From Allobosea sp. Root381 (GTDB lineage Bacteria > Pseudomonadota > Alphaproteobacteria > Rhizobiales > Beijerinckiaceae): a stretch of 47,411 nucleotides of DNA. The notes under the pieces were generated by a model, which saw only the letters and a list, made by a program, of their open reading frames with translations, was not told the DNA's origin and ran no database searches. Shown here piece by piece: positions 7,490 to 15,824 of the stretch (its first letter is position 1; each line of letters begins with the position of its first letter). The position numbers were made by a program, and so were the translations under genes. The DNA is taken from NCBI RefSeq assembly GCF_001429395.1, contig NZ_LMJT01000024.1, positions 1 to 47,411 on the forward strand, read 5' to 3'.

Positions 7490-8578
7490 ATGACCTCCTC
7501 AATCCAAGATGCGGTGGCAAACGCTATGAGCCGTTTGAAGGCATCAGACGTTACCGGGGCTACCAAAGCCATCCGCTATGCGCTGAGCGGCGACACTCAG
7601 TCATCCGCTCCGAAGCCACTGGACGCTGGAATTCCCGTCGGGCGAAGGGGACGACGCTTGGGCGACGTCCTGAACGCCCTGAAATCGTCGCGTTCGGGCT
7701 TCTCCTCATCGGCGACGAGCGCGACGACGGCGCTCAACGATGGCGATTCGCGCTTCACATCCCGCTCGCTAAGTTCGGCGGCGGGAGGCTTGAACTACAA
7801 GCTCTATGTACCGCAGGACCGCGACCGGGAGCTTGCACTCCTCTTGATGCTGCATGGATGTACGCAGGACCCCGACGATTTTGCCCGCGGGACGCGGATG
7901 AACCGCTTGGCGGACGAGTTCGGTCTCGTGGTGGCCTATCCTCACCAACCGCGATCCGCCAACGCCAACGGATGCTGGAACTGGTTCGATCGCCGCCACC
8001 AGTCCGCCGGTTCTGGCGAACCCGCGAAGCTCGCAGCCTTGGCGCGGGCTCTGACGACGGAATTCGCCATCGCTCCCGAGCGCGTCTTTGCTGCAGGCCT
8101 GTCGGCCGGAGCGGCGATGGCCGACGTCCTCGCGGAGGCCTATCCGGAGATTTTCTCGGGGGTCGGTCTACACTCGGGTCTCGAGCGGGGATCTGCCCAC
8201 GACGTCATGTCAGCGTTCGCCGCCATGAAGGGAGACGTCAGCGGCCGTCACGACAAGGCCGGCGGCGCATGCAGCCGGAAGCTCATCATGCACGGCACTG
8301 CGGACCCTACGGTTGACGCCTCGAACGGTGATCGTCTCTTCACGAGCATGCGGGCCCGCTTTCCGGATGTCAGGCTCGTCGCAAGCGAGGTGAAGTCTAA
8401 TGGTAGATCCGCAGTGCGGCAGGCGTTGGTCGATCCATCCGGCAGGGTGCTGGCCGAGTATATTGCGATCGAGGGCGCGGGCCATGCCTGGTCGGGTGGC
8501 GCCACCGCCGGGACCTTCACCGATCCGCAAGGCCCCAACGCTTCGCGCGAGATGATCGAGTTCTTCCTGCGCCGATAG
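7490..8578 (+). CDS. PHB-depolymerase-family esterase
   Basis: A 362-residue esterase of the type-1 short-chain polyhydroxyalkanoate depolymerase family, which also includes feruloyl and other esterases. The N-terminal 100 residues are a low-complexity Ser/Ala-rich region with no clean signal peptide. The catalytic core starts at LLMLHGCTQDPDDFARGTRMN (oxyanion loop). The nucleophile elbow is GLSAGAAM, the acid lies in HGTADPTV and the His in GAGHAWSGG. A conserved NGCWNWFD patch is typical of the family. Without an obvious secretion signal, an intracellular role such as mobilising storage polyester is possible but not shown. It is co-transcribed with the RHH regulator. Confidence 0.85.
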   Translation: MTSSIQDAVANAMSRLKASDVTGATKAIRYALSGDTQSSAPKPLDAGIPVGRRGRRLGDVLNALKSSRSGFSSSATSATTALNDGDSRFTSRSLSSAAGGLNYKLYVPQDRDRELALLLMLHGCTQDPDDFARGTRMNRLADEFGLVVAYPHQPRSANANGCWNWFDRRHQSAGSGEPAKLAALARALTTEFAIAPERVFAAGLSAGAAMADVLAEAYPEIFSGVGLHSGLERGSAHDVMSAFAAMKGDVSGRHDKAGGACSRKLIMHGTADPTVDASNGDRLFTSMRARFPDVRLVASEVKSNGRSAVRQALVDPSGRVLAEYIAIEGAGHAWSGGATAGTFTDPQGPNASREMIEFFLRR

Positions 8579-8644
8579 CAGCACATCCGGCGAAGCTCGA
8601 AAGGCGGATGATCGGGTACGAACAAATCGACCCAGCCGCGTGGC

Positions 8645-8770
8645 CTGGTTCAAGCCGCTGATCGTCTCGATGGCGGCCCAGTCGGCTGTGCGGCAATGAT
8701 AGGCGAAGGCCGAGTACCCGTGCGTGTGCTCGGCGATAAAATCGTGATCCAGGATCTTCCGGCTCGTCTT
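8645..8770 (-). pseudogene. fragment of a YdeP-like molybdopterin oxidoreductase
   Basis: About 42 codons read KTSRKILDHDFIAEHT, then GYSAFAYHC and ADWAAIETISGL. This matches an internal segment of the large FdhF/YdeP-type molybdopterin oxidoreductases (D-x-x-FIAEHT-x-G-F and W-x-x-IE-x-x-SGL). The flanking sequence in all frames is unrelated, and the full gene would be over 2 kb. This is therefore a small leftover of a deleted gene. Confidence 0.55.
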
Positions 8771-9050
8771 GGCGGCAGCCGCCGCCTTGATTGAAAAAAA
8801 CCGCATCGTCCGTAGTTTCGTCCAGCAAGGCCTCGCGATCGGTGGCGCTGCCAAGCGCGCGGTTGGCTCTCCGGAGAGACGGGCGCTACGATCAATTCAT
8901 GAGAAGGATAAAATCGCTGATTGGATTCAGGGGGACTGCGCCGCCCTGACCGTCCGTGAAGCGAAAACCCGTGCCTGGGCATCAGTGCGCCCAACTTTGC
9001 CTAAGGACGCTCAGCTCATAGCGTCGCTTCGCGCGCCAAATGTGTCTTGA
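8769..9050 (+). pseudogene. degenerate copy of the GSPERR helix-turn-helix protein
   Basis: Residues 33-75 of this frame (8865-8993) share GSPERR, LR-x-IHE, CAALTV and EAKTRAW plus SVRP with the HTH-type protein at 36450-36704. The N-terminal part, which in the intact copy holds the first helices (MTGSELREALRSL), is replaced by unrelated Ala-rich sequence. It looks like a 5'-truncated paralogue, though a shortened functional gene cannot be excluded. Confidence 0.5.
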
Positions 9051-9230
9051 TCTAACGTTTCTCACGAGCGAGCCGGAGCGAGGTCGCCCCGGCTCTAACT
9101 ATACCGTCAGGCGGGGGGCGAAGACGGCATAGCTGATAGCGAAACTGCGCCCGGTTAAAACCGTTCCGGTCCTTGAATGTAACTTTTGGCGGTGCACGAC
9201 GCGCGATCCAGGCGATAACGACGCTCACGC

Positions 9231-9255
9231 GGAACAGCTACCACCCAGCTCCGTT
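9231..9255 (+). promoter_or_regulatory. EcfG-type general stress promoter
   Basis: GGAAC (9231-9235), 16 bases, CGTT (9252-9255): an exact match to the alphaproteobacterial EcfG consensus. It lies 58 bases before the DUF883-like gene at 9314 and probably drives 9314-10030. Confidence 0.75.
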
Positions 9256-9313
9256 GAGGGAGCGAAGAACGCTGACTGCGGCTTCGCACTGCGCGAGCAA
9301 GAGGATCCAGGCA

Positions 9314-9562
9314 ATGGAAAACGGCTTCAAAGCAATGTCCCAGGCTGCCGATGTCGGGAGCGGCGGAAAGGATAATGAGGACCGTGGCGGATCGACGGCC
9401 AAGCGCTATGACGTCGATACCGATCAATTCACTGACGCTGCCATCGAACAAGTCAGCGAGTTGCAGCAACTCCTTCTGGACGAGATCCGGGCCCGTCCAA
9501 TGCGCGCCTTGGGGTGGGCGGTCGCAGCGGGTGTAGTACTCGGGTTCTGGGCAGCGAAGTAG
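9314..9562 (+). CDS. DUF883/ElaB-like membrane-anchored small protein (copy 1)
   Basis: 82 residues. A polar N-terminal half and an amphipathic helix (IEQVSELQQLLLDEIRARP) lead to a C-terminal membrane anchor (ALGWAVAAGVVLGFWAAK). This is the plan of DUF883/ElaB proteins, which tether to the inner membrane and are linked to stress and ribosome inactivation in enterobacteria. The family assignment is by architecture. The start MENGFKAMSQ is shared exactly with the paralogue at 21405, which supports 9314 rather than the upstream Met at 9173. An exact EcfG promoter lies upstream, and a membrane protein follows after three bases. Confidence 0.75.
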   Translation: MENGFKAMSQAADVGSGGKDNEDRGGSTAKRYDVDTDQFTDAAIEQVSELQQLLLDEIRARPMRALGWAVAAGVVLGFWAAK

Positions 9563-9565
9563 GTC

Positions 9566-10030
9566 GTGGGAGCTCTTCTCGCCCTCGTTACGAGTAGAGT
9601 GACGGCCGCGATCAAGCGCTTGGCAGCGGTTTATGGACTGTTGGCTCTAGCGGGGCTTCTCACCATCTTTGCAGCCGGGTACGCGCTGAATGCCGGCTAC
9701 ACCATGCTGGTGTTCCGCTTCGGTGCCGTCATAGCGAGCTTGATTATGACGGGGTCTTTGGTCGCGGCAGCGATTGTCTGTCTGGTCGCTTCACGCGTCA
9801 TCGCTAGTCGGCCCGGCCAGACCGTCGAAAAACTGTCCACGCCTGCCTCGCCCTATAGCGCACCTCCGCTGCGGCTGTCGTACTCCCGGCAATCCACGAC
9901 CGCAGCGGCGTCCGGCATCGCTGGGGTCGCAACCGTCATCGTGGTCCTAAAATTGTTTCCCGGTCTGCGGGCTCGCTTGAAAGGCAAGCCTTCAATTTCG
10001 ACCGATGACCTTTCGAGACCAGGTTTCTGA
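9566..10030 (+). CDS. two-helix membrane protein (phage holin superfamily III-like, copy 1)
   Basis: 154 residues starting at GTG, three bases after the previous stop. Two hydrophobic helices (AVYGLLALAGLLTIFAAGYAL and AVIASLIMTGSLVAAAIVCLV) are followed by a Pro/Ser-rich cytoplasmic segment ending SAPPLRLSYSRQ, then a third hydrophobic stretch (VATVIVVLKLFPGL). The helix pair resembles Actinobacterial/DUF1469-type holin-like membrane proteins that usually pair with DUF883 proteins. The copy at 21657 aligns through YSRQ and then diverges. Function is unknown; co-expression with the DUF883-like gene in stress is likely. Confidence 0.7.
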   Translation: MGALLALVTSRVTAAIKRLAAVYGLLALAGLLTIFAAGYALNAGYTMLVFRFGAVIASLIMTGSLVAAAIVCLVASRVIASRPGQTVEKLSTPASPYSAPPLRLSYSRQSTTAAASGIAGVATVIVVLKLFPGLRARLKGKPSISTDDLSRPGF

Positions 10031-10238
10031 AGCCTATTTCCGGAGACAGCTGATGCTGAAAGAAGGGAAAGCCATCGTCCGCTGCCAGAGTGATTACGAT
10101 CTGGCAGGTGAGCGCGTCGTCGAGTTGGGAATGCCGCCTTCAGGCTCAGATGCGGAGGCTGAGCTCTTCTACCTGCTGGAGGCCATGGAGAAATGGGATG
10201 CCCGGCATGAGGATGACGATCCGGAGGGGTGGGCTTGA
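10005..10238 (+). CDS. small acidic hypothetical protein
   Basis: 77 residues, or 61 if the Met at 10053 is used. The sequence runs MLKEGKAIVRCQSDYDLAGERVVEL and then a strongly acidic C-terminal helix (DAEAELFYLLEAMEKWDARHEDDD). The upstream part overlaps the previous gene by 26 bases, so the start at 10053 is attractive. A similar block is not seen elsewhere in the window. No family is recognised. The acidic helical nature could suit a small partner or antitoxin-like role, but nothing shows this. Confidence 0.6.
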   Translation: MTFRDQVSEAYFRRQLMLKEGKAIVRCQSDYDLAGERVVELGMPPSGSDAEAELFYLLEAMEKWDARHEDDDPEGWA

Positions 10239-10301
10239 CGCATATTCTTCTAAGCAAACCTGTGACGACGCCCGGAACAACCGAACCGGAAGAGCTGCGC
10301 G

Positions 10302-10604
10302 GTGCACCACTCCGAAGTCATGACAGGTGATCGAGACATCAGAGCTGAAGGCCTGTGGTTCGGCGGTCGGGCGGAAGGCAACTGGCACGTTCACCCGGGT
10401 GCGAGCGTGACGGTCCAAGACCGGATCCGCGGTGATCTGACTATTGTGAAAGGGGGTACCGCAATAATCCACGGCGCAGTCACAGGTACTGTTTTTAACG
10501 AAGGCCGGGTAGCCGTTCTGGGCATAGTCGGACGACTGGAAGGCAGAGGCGAAAGTCACGTGGACCCGGCAGCGGTGGTTCGGCGCAGGGAGCTGCCGGC
10601 ATGA
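10302..10604 (+). CDS. bactofilin-like beta-helix protein
   Basis: 100 residues, mostly short beta strands with regular Gly and Val/Ile positions: VHPGASVTVQDRIRGDLTI, then GGTAIIHGAVTGTVFNEG and GRVAVLGIVGRLEG. This is the right-handed beta-helix pattern of bactofilin/polymer-forming proteins, though one turn set shorter than typical cytoskeletal bactofilins. No signal peptide is visible. The stop overlaps the start of the transglutaminase-like gene in an ATGA, so the two are translationally coupled and probably act together. Confidence 0.7.
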   Translation: MHHSEVMTGDRDIRAEGLWFGGRAEGNWHVHPGASVTVQDRIRGDLTIVKGGTAIIHGAVTGTVFNEGRVAVLGIVGRLEGRGESHVDPAAVVRRRELPA

Positions 10605-11377
10605 AAGTCCGAGCGTCCGCGGAACTCATCTACGACTTCGCAGAACCGACCCAGATCATCGGGCTGATCGAGGCAGCGTTGACTGAGGATCAGGCAATCA
10701 TCTCCGAGGCCCTGACGGTGACGCCGCATCGCGCGCTATTGTCGGATGTCGGCGTCGGAGGCGATCGCCGAATGCGCGCCTGCCTGTCGGGCACGGTCAC
10801 GATCTCCTATCAGGCTGACGTCGATAATGGGCACAGGCTTCTGCTTCCTGTTAGCGGTCGCCAACACTCGTGGAGCGAACTCCCGGCCGATACGCTGACA
10901 TTCCTACTGCCGAGCCGCTTCTGCCCGAGTGATCAGTTCCAGCGATATGCGCTTCGTGAGTTTGGGCAAGCCGGTGACGGCGTCGCCCGCGTTATGGCCG
11001 TCTTGGACTGGATCGATCGAAATTTGGACTACGTTGCAGGTGTGAGCACGCCGGAAACCACGGCGGCGCAGACATTCACAGTAAGGGCCGGCGTCTGTCG
11101 AGATTTCACTCACCTAGCGATCACGTTTTGCCGCGCCCTCTCCATCCCGGCTAGAGCAGTGAGCGCTTACGCTGTGGACCTGCAACCTGCAGACTTTCAT
11201 GCTGTCGTTGAGGTGTTCGTCGAGAACCAATGGTGGCTGATCGACCCAACTCGGCTCGCGCCTGTCGAAGGGCTCGTACGCATCGCCCATGGCCGCGATG
11301 CCGCGGATATTGCATTTCTAACAACCAATAAGCCTTGTCAGCTGATTAGCCAGACGATTGCCGCCGAGGCTATCTAA
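10601..11377 (+). CDS. transglutaminase-like cysteine peptidase/transferase
   Basis: A 258-residue protein with an N-terminal beta domain (residues 1-105, the usual bacterial transglutaminase N domain) and a papain-like core. The catalytic triad is visible: Cys166 in VRAGVCRDFTH, His200 in ADFHAVVEVF and Asp215 in WLIDPTRLAP. Bacterial members act as peptidases or amide transferases on peptides or proteins, and no substrate is evident. There is no signal peptide. It is coupled to the bactofilin-like gene. An IS5-family element begins 31 bases past its stop, and its reading frame is intact. Confidence 0.85.
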   Translation: MKVRASAELIYDFAEPTQIIGLIEAALTEDQAIISEALTVTPHRALLSDVGVGGDRRMRACLSGTVTISYQADVDNGHRLLLPVSGRQHSWSELPADTLTFLLPSRFCPSDQFQRYALREFGQAGDGVARVMAVLDWIDRNLDYVAGVSTPETTAAQTFTVRAGVCRDFTHLAITFCRALSIPARAVSAYAVDLQPADFHAVVEVFVENQWWLIDPTRLAPVEGLVRIAHGRDAADIAFLTTNKPCQLISQTIAAEAI

Positions 11378-11408
11378 GCCTCAGCCTCCGCTGCATTTTC
11401 GGCATCTA

Positions 11409-12243
11409 GGCTCAGGACTCATTGTTTGAGCCAGAAGATGAATGCCGCGGCGAATGCGATGGCGGACATGAAGGTGTGAGCGCATCGATCGTATCGTGTG
11501 TGGATGCGGCGCCAGTCCTTGAGTCGAGCGAACATGTTCTCGATGCGATGGCGCTGGCGATACCGGTCGTGCGGGATCTGCGTCTTGCGATTGATCTTCG
11601 AGGGAATGCACGGGGCTATGCCGCGTGCGGCGAGCGCGGCTCTGAACCAGTCGGCGTCATAGCCTCTGTCGGCGAGCATGGCCTTGGCGGGCGGCAAGGC
11701 ATCGACCAGCATGGCGGCGCCCTTGAAGTCGCTGGCCTGCCCCTCGCTCAGCGCCAGGCGGAGCGGCCGGCCGCTGCCGTCGCAGACGGCATGGAGCTTG
11801 GAGGTCAGGCCGCCGCGGCTGCGCCCGATAGATCGGGGTAGAGCCCCTTTTTGAGCAGGCTGGCGGCGGTGCGGTGCGCCTTGAGGTGGGTGGCATCGAT
11901 CATCAGCCGATCCGAGCTGTCGCTCTCGGCTGCGAGCTCCGCGAAGATCCGGTTGAACACGCCGAGCCTGCTCCAGCGGATGAAGCGATTGTAGATCGTC
12001 TTGGGCGGGCCGTAGGCGGCGGGCACATCGCGCCAGCGCAAGCCGTTGCGGATCACGAACAGAATGCCGCTCAGAACCCGCCGGTCATCGACCCGTGGCA
12101 CGCCATGAGACAGCGGAAAATACGGCTCGATCCGGCGCATCTGCGCCTCAGACAGCAACAGCAGATCATCCATGGCGACACCTCCGCCCGCCATGGAATC
12201 AAGCAGCGCACTGCTAAGCAACCCAGTTAATAGGTCCTGAGCC
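11409..12243 (-). mobile_element. IS5-family (IS427-group-like) insertion sequence, complete
   Basis: An 835-bp element with perfect terminal inverted repeats GGCTCAGGAC (11409-11418) and GTCCTGAGCC (12234-12243). It is flanked on both sides by TA (11407-11408 and 12244-12245), the target duplication typical of this group. It carries one transposase encoded in two overlapping frames. Its right side cuts the ligD gene. The left flank is not ligD, so a deletion accompanied or followed the insertion. Confidence 0.88.
11419..12173 (-). CDS. IS5-family DDE transposase, needs -1 frameshift
   Basis: OrfA (12173 down to 11803) starts MDDLLLLSEAQMRRIEPYFP and carries the first catalytic Asp in MIDATHLKAHRT. 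OrfB, in the -1 frame, continues SRGGLTSKLHAVCDG, the second Asp in MLADRGYD and the Glu in HRIENMFARLKDWRR, ending at 11419. The switch lies at CTC-AAA-AAG (11847-11855 on the opposite strand), where slipping back one base gives the family sequence KGALPRSIGRSRGG. All three DDE residues are present, so the element may be active. The upstream in-frame Met at 12221 is less likely. Confidence 0.88.
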
Positions 12244-13823
12244 TAGTCTACTTCGCCTTCGATCTGCCGTGGATCGAGGACGAGGACCTGCGCCGCCAGC
12301 CGCTACTGGCCCGAAAGGCTCGTCTGAAGGAACTGGTCGAGCGTCATGGCGACGGCGTCGTCCTGCGCTATGTCGAGCATTTCGAGAGTGGCGGCGACGC
12401 CGTTCTGAAGTCGGCTTGCAAGCTCTCGCTCGAAGGGATCGTGTCGAAGTCCGGAGAGGCGCCCTATGTCTCCGGTCGAAGCGATACCTGGACGAAGGCG
12501 AAGTGCCGCGCCGGGCACGAGGCGGTGATCGGCGGCTGGGCCACGACCGAGGGCAAGTTCCGTTCGCTGTTGGTCGGAGTGAATCGCGGATCGCATTTCG
12601 TCTATATCGGCCGGGTCGGAACGGGGTACGGCGCGTCGAAGGTCGCGACCCTCCTCCCGCGCCTGAAGAAGCACGCGGCGAAGACCTCGCCCTTCACCGG
12701 TGCCACCGCGCCAAGGCGTGCGGCGGGAGTGACATGGCTTGATCCCGTTCTCGTTGCGGAAATCGAGTTCGCGGGCTGGACCGGCGACGGCATGGTCAGG
12801 CAGGCCGCTTTCAAGGGGCTTCGGGAAGACAAGCCTGCGGCGGAGGTCGAGACGGATCTGCCCGCATCACCGGAGGCGGTCGAACCGGCGAAGCCGGTCG
12901 CCGCCTCGCCTCGGCGCAAGGGTGGCAGGGTCGACGTGCTCGGCGTCAGCCTGTCGCATCCGGACAAGGCACTCTGGCCGGATGCGGAGGACGGCAAGCC
13001 CGTCTCAAAGCTCGATCTGGCGAACTACTTCGCCGCCGTGGGCGAATGGATGATGTCTCACATCAAGGGCAGGCCCTGCTCGCTGCTCAGGACACCGGAC
13101 GGCATCAGCGGAGAGACGTTCTTCCAGCGCCATGCAGGCCTCGGCACCTCAAACCTCTTCGAGCTCGTCCACGTCTTCGGCGACAAAAAACCCTATCTCC
13201 AGATCGACCGCATCGAGGCCCTGGTCGCGGCGGCCCAGATCGGCGGCATCGAGCTGCATCCGTGGAACTGCCAGCCAGACGATCCCGAGGTTCCCGGTCG
13301 TCTCGTCTTCGACCTCGATCCGGGGCCCGGTGTCGAATTCAACGATGTCGTCGCTGCGGCGAACGCGATGCGCGAAAGGCTCGACGCACTCGGGCTGAAC
13401 AGTTTCTGCAAGACGACGGGCGGCAAGGGCCTGCACGTCGTCACCCCGCTCAAGGCTGCCAAACGCGGGAAGCTCGACTGGCCGACGGCCAAGGATTTTG
13501 CTCGGCAGGTCTGCGCCGAGATGGCTGCGGACGAGCCGTCCCGCTACGTCGTCAACATGGCCAAGCGGCTACGCAACGGCCGGATTTTCCTCGACTATCT
13601 GCGCAACGACAGGATGTCGACAGCCGTCGCACTGTTGTCGCCGCGCGCGCGGCCTGGCGCGCATGTCTCGATGCCGGTGCAATGGACGCAGGTGAAGAAG
13701 GGGCTCGATCCCGCGCGTTACACCGTGCGTACGGTTCCCGCCCTGTTGGCGAGGAGCAAGGCCTGGGATGGTTATTGCGAAGCGGAGGTTCCGCTGGCGG
13801 ATGCGATCAAGCGGCTCAGGTGA
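12244..13823 (+). pseudogene. ligD: ligD truncated by the IS element (ligase C-terminus plus polymerase domain remain)
   Basis: LigD normally joins a phosphoesterase, an ATP-dependent ligase and a primase/polymerase for non-homologous end joining with Ku. Here the frame starts at the IS border with [17 protein letters not shown], inside the ligase adenylation domain. The phosphoesterase domain and the catalytic lysine motif are gone. The ligase OB-fold ([18 protein letters not shown], then [17 protein letters not shown]) remains, followed by the complete polymerase domain ([16 protein letters not shown] with the catalytic Asp pair, and FLDYLRNDR). A start at 12441 would give a 460-residue protein with an intact polymerase domain. 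The ligase activity is lost; polymerase function is possible but unproven. Confidence 0.85.
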
Positions 13824-13839
13824 AGCGGCAAGGCCGCTT
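13823..13839 (+). terminator. hairpin just after ligD
   Basis: AAGCGGC (13823-13829), loop AAG, GCCGCTT (13833-13839), starting at the last base of the ligD stop codon. No T-run follows, so termination would be weak or factor-assisted. Confidence 0.35.
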
Positions 13840-13976
13840 GAGAGGCCACGGGACGAACGCTGACGAAGTGGCGCTGAATTCCCTGCCGTCAGAACGTTGC
13901 GACTCTTGCTCCGACGCCGGGTCTTTCAAGCGTTCGAGGGTTGGATTTCAGCGCATTCATGGGCGCGATAAGCGCT

Positions 13977-14207
13977 TTAGCTTGCCTTCGCCCCTTTCTG
14001 TTCGCGGTTTCGACCATGCCCGTTCCCTGTCGTCGCATCGCCGTCGCCGGAGAGCACGACAGGATTAGCACTCACCAATCCGCCAGGGTTCGGAGAGATA
14101 CGCGGTGAGGCAGCATACTGACCGGCGGCATCGCGTTTTGCGGGTTCGGGGGAGGCCAGGGCGTCGGCTTTATGCTTCTCCGCTTCTTTTCCACGGTTTG
14201 GCATCAT
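13977..14207 (-). CDS. small polar hypothetical protein
   Basis: 76 residues rich in Ala, Gly, Asn and Lys, probably disordered: NRGKEAEKHKADALASPEP, then SPRISPNPGGLVSANPVV and a basic end. A clear AGGAG lies three bases before the first ATG (14207) and six before a second ATG (14204), so either may be used. No family is recognised. It sits 25 bases downstream of the gene at 14233 on the same strand and is probably co-transcribed. Confidence 0.5.
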   Translation of the reverse strand: MMPNRGKEAEKHKADALASPEPAKRDAAGQYAASPRISPNPGGLVSANPVVLSGDGDATTGNGHGRNREQKGAKAS

Positions 14208-14232
14208 CGTCTCCTGAAACGAGTGGACGGGG

Positions 14233-14511
14233 CTAATCCTTGTAGAGTTTCCCGAGGTTGCCGGGCAGGCCGGCGAGGGGAAGATCATCCCGTGCCGTGG
14301 CATCGCCGCGCTGCTCGGGCTCGCCTTCCATTTCCGAGGCGGCTTTCATGATCGCAACTGGTGGGACCATATCTTCCTGTAGGTGCCACTCGACCGTATC
14401 GCGATCCATCCCCGAGCGTTCGGATAGCCGCGCGATCCAATCCTCACCAGGAAATTTCCTCGCGAAGGCGACCGCCAGTTGACGTCCGGTAGGCGAAGAT
14501 GGGTGTGGCAT
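14233..14511 (-). CDS. hypothetical protein with HTH-sized helical segment
   Basis: 92 residues. The first half has a helical pattern (GRQLAVAFARKFPGEDWIARLSER) and then SGMDRDTVEWHLQEDMVPP, whose spacing resembles a Cro-type helix-turn-helix but without a firm match. The tail is acidic. GGGAG seven bases before the ATG at 14511 supports this start over the Met at 14535. A near-consensus EcfG promoter lies at 14534-14558. Function is unknown. Confidence 0.55.
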   Translation of the reverse strand: MPHPSSPTGRQLAVAFARKFPGEDWIARLSERSGMDRDTVEWHLQEDMVPPVAIMKAASEMEGEPEQRGDATARDDLPLAGLPGNLGKLYKD

Positions 14512-14533
14512 GTCGATGCTCCCTTTCAAAGGC

Positions 14534-14558
14534 AACGCAACAAGGCCGTAGGGGTTGC
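14534..14558 (-). promoter_or_regulatory. near-consensus EcfG promoter
   Basis: On the minus strand GCAAC (14558-14554) is followed after 16 bases by CGTT (14537-14534). There is one mismatch in the -35. It lies 23 bases before the ATG at 14511. Confidence 0.45.
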
Positions 14559-14764
14559 GCCGCTGGACCGATCACCACGGGAGGCTTGCGGACGTCAAAG
14601 AACGAAAGGCACGACGTTCCTGCACGCGGCTATCCGATGGTCCGGACCCAAGGGCAGATCATAGAGTTCGAGAGCATCCACCATTCGTGAGCACACATGA
14701 GCCTGCCCAAGATATCCCCGCATCCCCAGTCGATGCTTGATCGGGTTCGTCCGTTGTCGCCCGG

Positions 14765-15309
14765 CGATTTCCCAATCCGCCGACCCTGCTCGCGGGTGCG
14801 GTGGACTATTCGATGTATGCCTTCTTTCGAGACCGGCTGGCCGCCGCTCCCCGTGAAGGCATCGTCGTCGTCGAGCTCAGTACGCTCGGAGGCGATCCAG
14901 AGGTGGCGCGGATGATGGGCGAGGACATTCGCTATCACTCAGAGCACGAGCCTCGTCGACGGTTCGTATTCCTTGGCAAGGCAGCGATTTACTCCGCCGG
15001 AGCGACCTTCACAAGTTTCTTCGCGCGCCCTCACCCCTTACTTGACCCGTGGCACGCGCATAATGATCCATGAGCGCAAGTTTGCAGACCAATATCCTGC
15101 TCGCTGGTACGCTGACCGCCTGCATCGCCAATCTCAAGGCCAAGCTGGATGAGATCGAGCACTCTATCCAGATTCAGAACGAAGGCTTCGCGAACCTGAT
15201 CGTGGGATCGTCGGTCACGCTGGACGAGGTACTGAAGCGGGCCCCCGGGAACCGGTACATCGAGGCTACCGAGGCCAAGAACCTTGGGCTCATCGAGGGC
15301 CTGATATAG
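14765..15309 (+). pseudogene. ClpP/S14-like (SDH-type) protease gene with frameshifts
   Basis: The first frame reads FPNPPTLLAGAVDYSMY, then the conserved VVVELSTLGGDPEVARMMGED and FLGKAAIYSAGATFTSFFAR. This is the alphaproteobacterial ClpP-like family, with the nucleophile region in IYSAGATF. It then loses frame near 15030. An intermediate frame gives LTRGTRIMIHERKFADQ, and from about 15100 another frame gives LTACIANLKAKLDEIEHSI and EATEAKNLGLIEGL, the normal C-terminus. Two frameshifts are needed. The N-terminus before 14765 is unclear. The gene cannot make the full enzyme as read. Confidence 0.75.
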
Positions 15310-15577
15310 CCGTTCTCGACGACTGATAGTCAGCGACCGGCCGCTTGCGTGCGCCTAGTCGCAAAGCGGCCGCCAAGAGACAGGCCGGGACGATGGCTTC
15401 ACTGCTGAGGCACCAGCGGATGTAAATCACTGAGCGGTCTACCTCTTTGGCGAGGATCGCGTCCAGTTCGTCTGGAGGGAGAAACGAGGTCAGTGTTCGC
15501 TGCATCTCTCGTCCGGTCGGCGGGCGCTCACGCCAGCGACTGATGACCAACGAGGGATCAAGCGATGAATGGAACAT
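15290..15577 (-). CDS. hypothetical protein with stress-type promoter
   Basis: 95 residues: MFHSSLDPSLVISRWRERPP, then FLPPDELDAILAKEVDRSVIYIRWCLSSEAIVPACLLAAALRLG and a basic tail. The hydrophobic stretch IVPACLLAAAL is too short to be a sure membrane helix. No family is recognised. I choose 15577 because a near-consensus EcfG promoter lies just upstream (15606-15630) and the residues before this Met look non-coding. The C-terminal codons lie over a strong inverted repeat (15338-15372), which may also act as a terminator. Confidence 0.5.
   Translation of the reverse strand: MFHSSLDPSLVISRWRERPPTGREMQRTLTSFLPPDELDAILAKEVDRSVIYIRWCLSSEAIVPACLLAAALRLGARKRPVADYQSSRTAISGPR
15338..15372. repeat. 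long imperfect inverted repeat
   Basis: CGGCCGCTTGCG (15338-15349) faces CGCAAAGCGGCCG (15360-15372) with a single bulged base and a 10-base loop. It lies between the ClpP-like pseudogene and the convergent gene and may form a two-way terminator without a T-run. Confidence 0.5.
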
Positions 15578-15605
15578 GGTAGGCCTCGCAGTCTCCATAG
15601 CCATG

Positions 15606-15630
15606 AACGTGCGGTGATCTTTAAGGTTCA
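15606..15630 (-). promoter_or_regulatory. near-consensus EcfG promoter
   Basis: On the minus strand TGAAC (15630-15626), 16 bases, CGTT (15609-15606). There is one mismatch in the -35. It lies 29 bases before the start at 15577. Confidence 0.55.
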
Positions 15631-15769
15631 ACCGTGATCGCGCCCACCTGAACGCCCCGGCCACAGGCCTCGGCGTCTGAACCGTGAGTCGCCCAACCAA
15701 GTTTTCGTAGGCAGAGTTCCTCGGCACGTCGGCGAGCAACAAATAATTAAGTCGCAAGGATATTTTTAC

Positions 15770-15794
15770 GGAACGGTCACTGGCAGGTCGCGTT
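15770..15794 (+). promoter_or_regulatory. EcfG-type general stress promoter
   Basis: GGAAC (15770-15774), 16 bases, CGTT (15791-15794): an exact consensus match, 31 bases before the alcohol dehydrogenase start at 15825. Confidence 0.8.
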
Positions 15795-15824
15795 GGCAGC
15801 ATGGGGGGTCAAAGGACCCACGAC

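Noticed and set aside
8650..8994. minus-strand open frame beside the molybdopterin oxidoreductase fragment
   Set aside because: Its translation is Arg/Pro-rich and unlike any family. The true signal in that stretch is the other minus frame (8645-8770).
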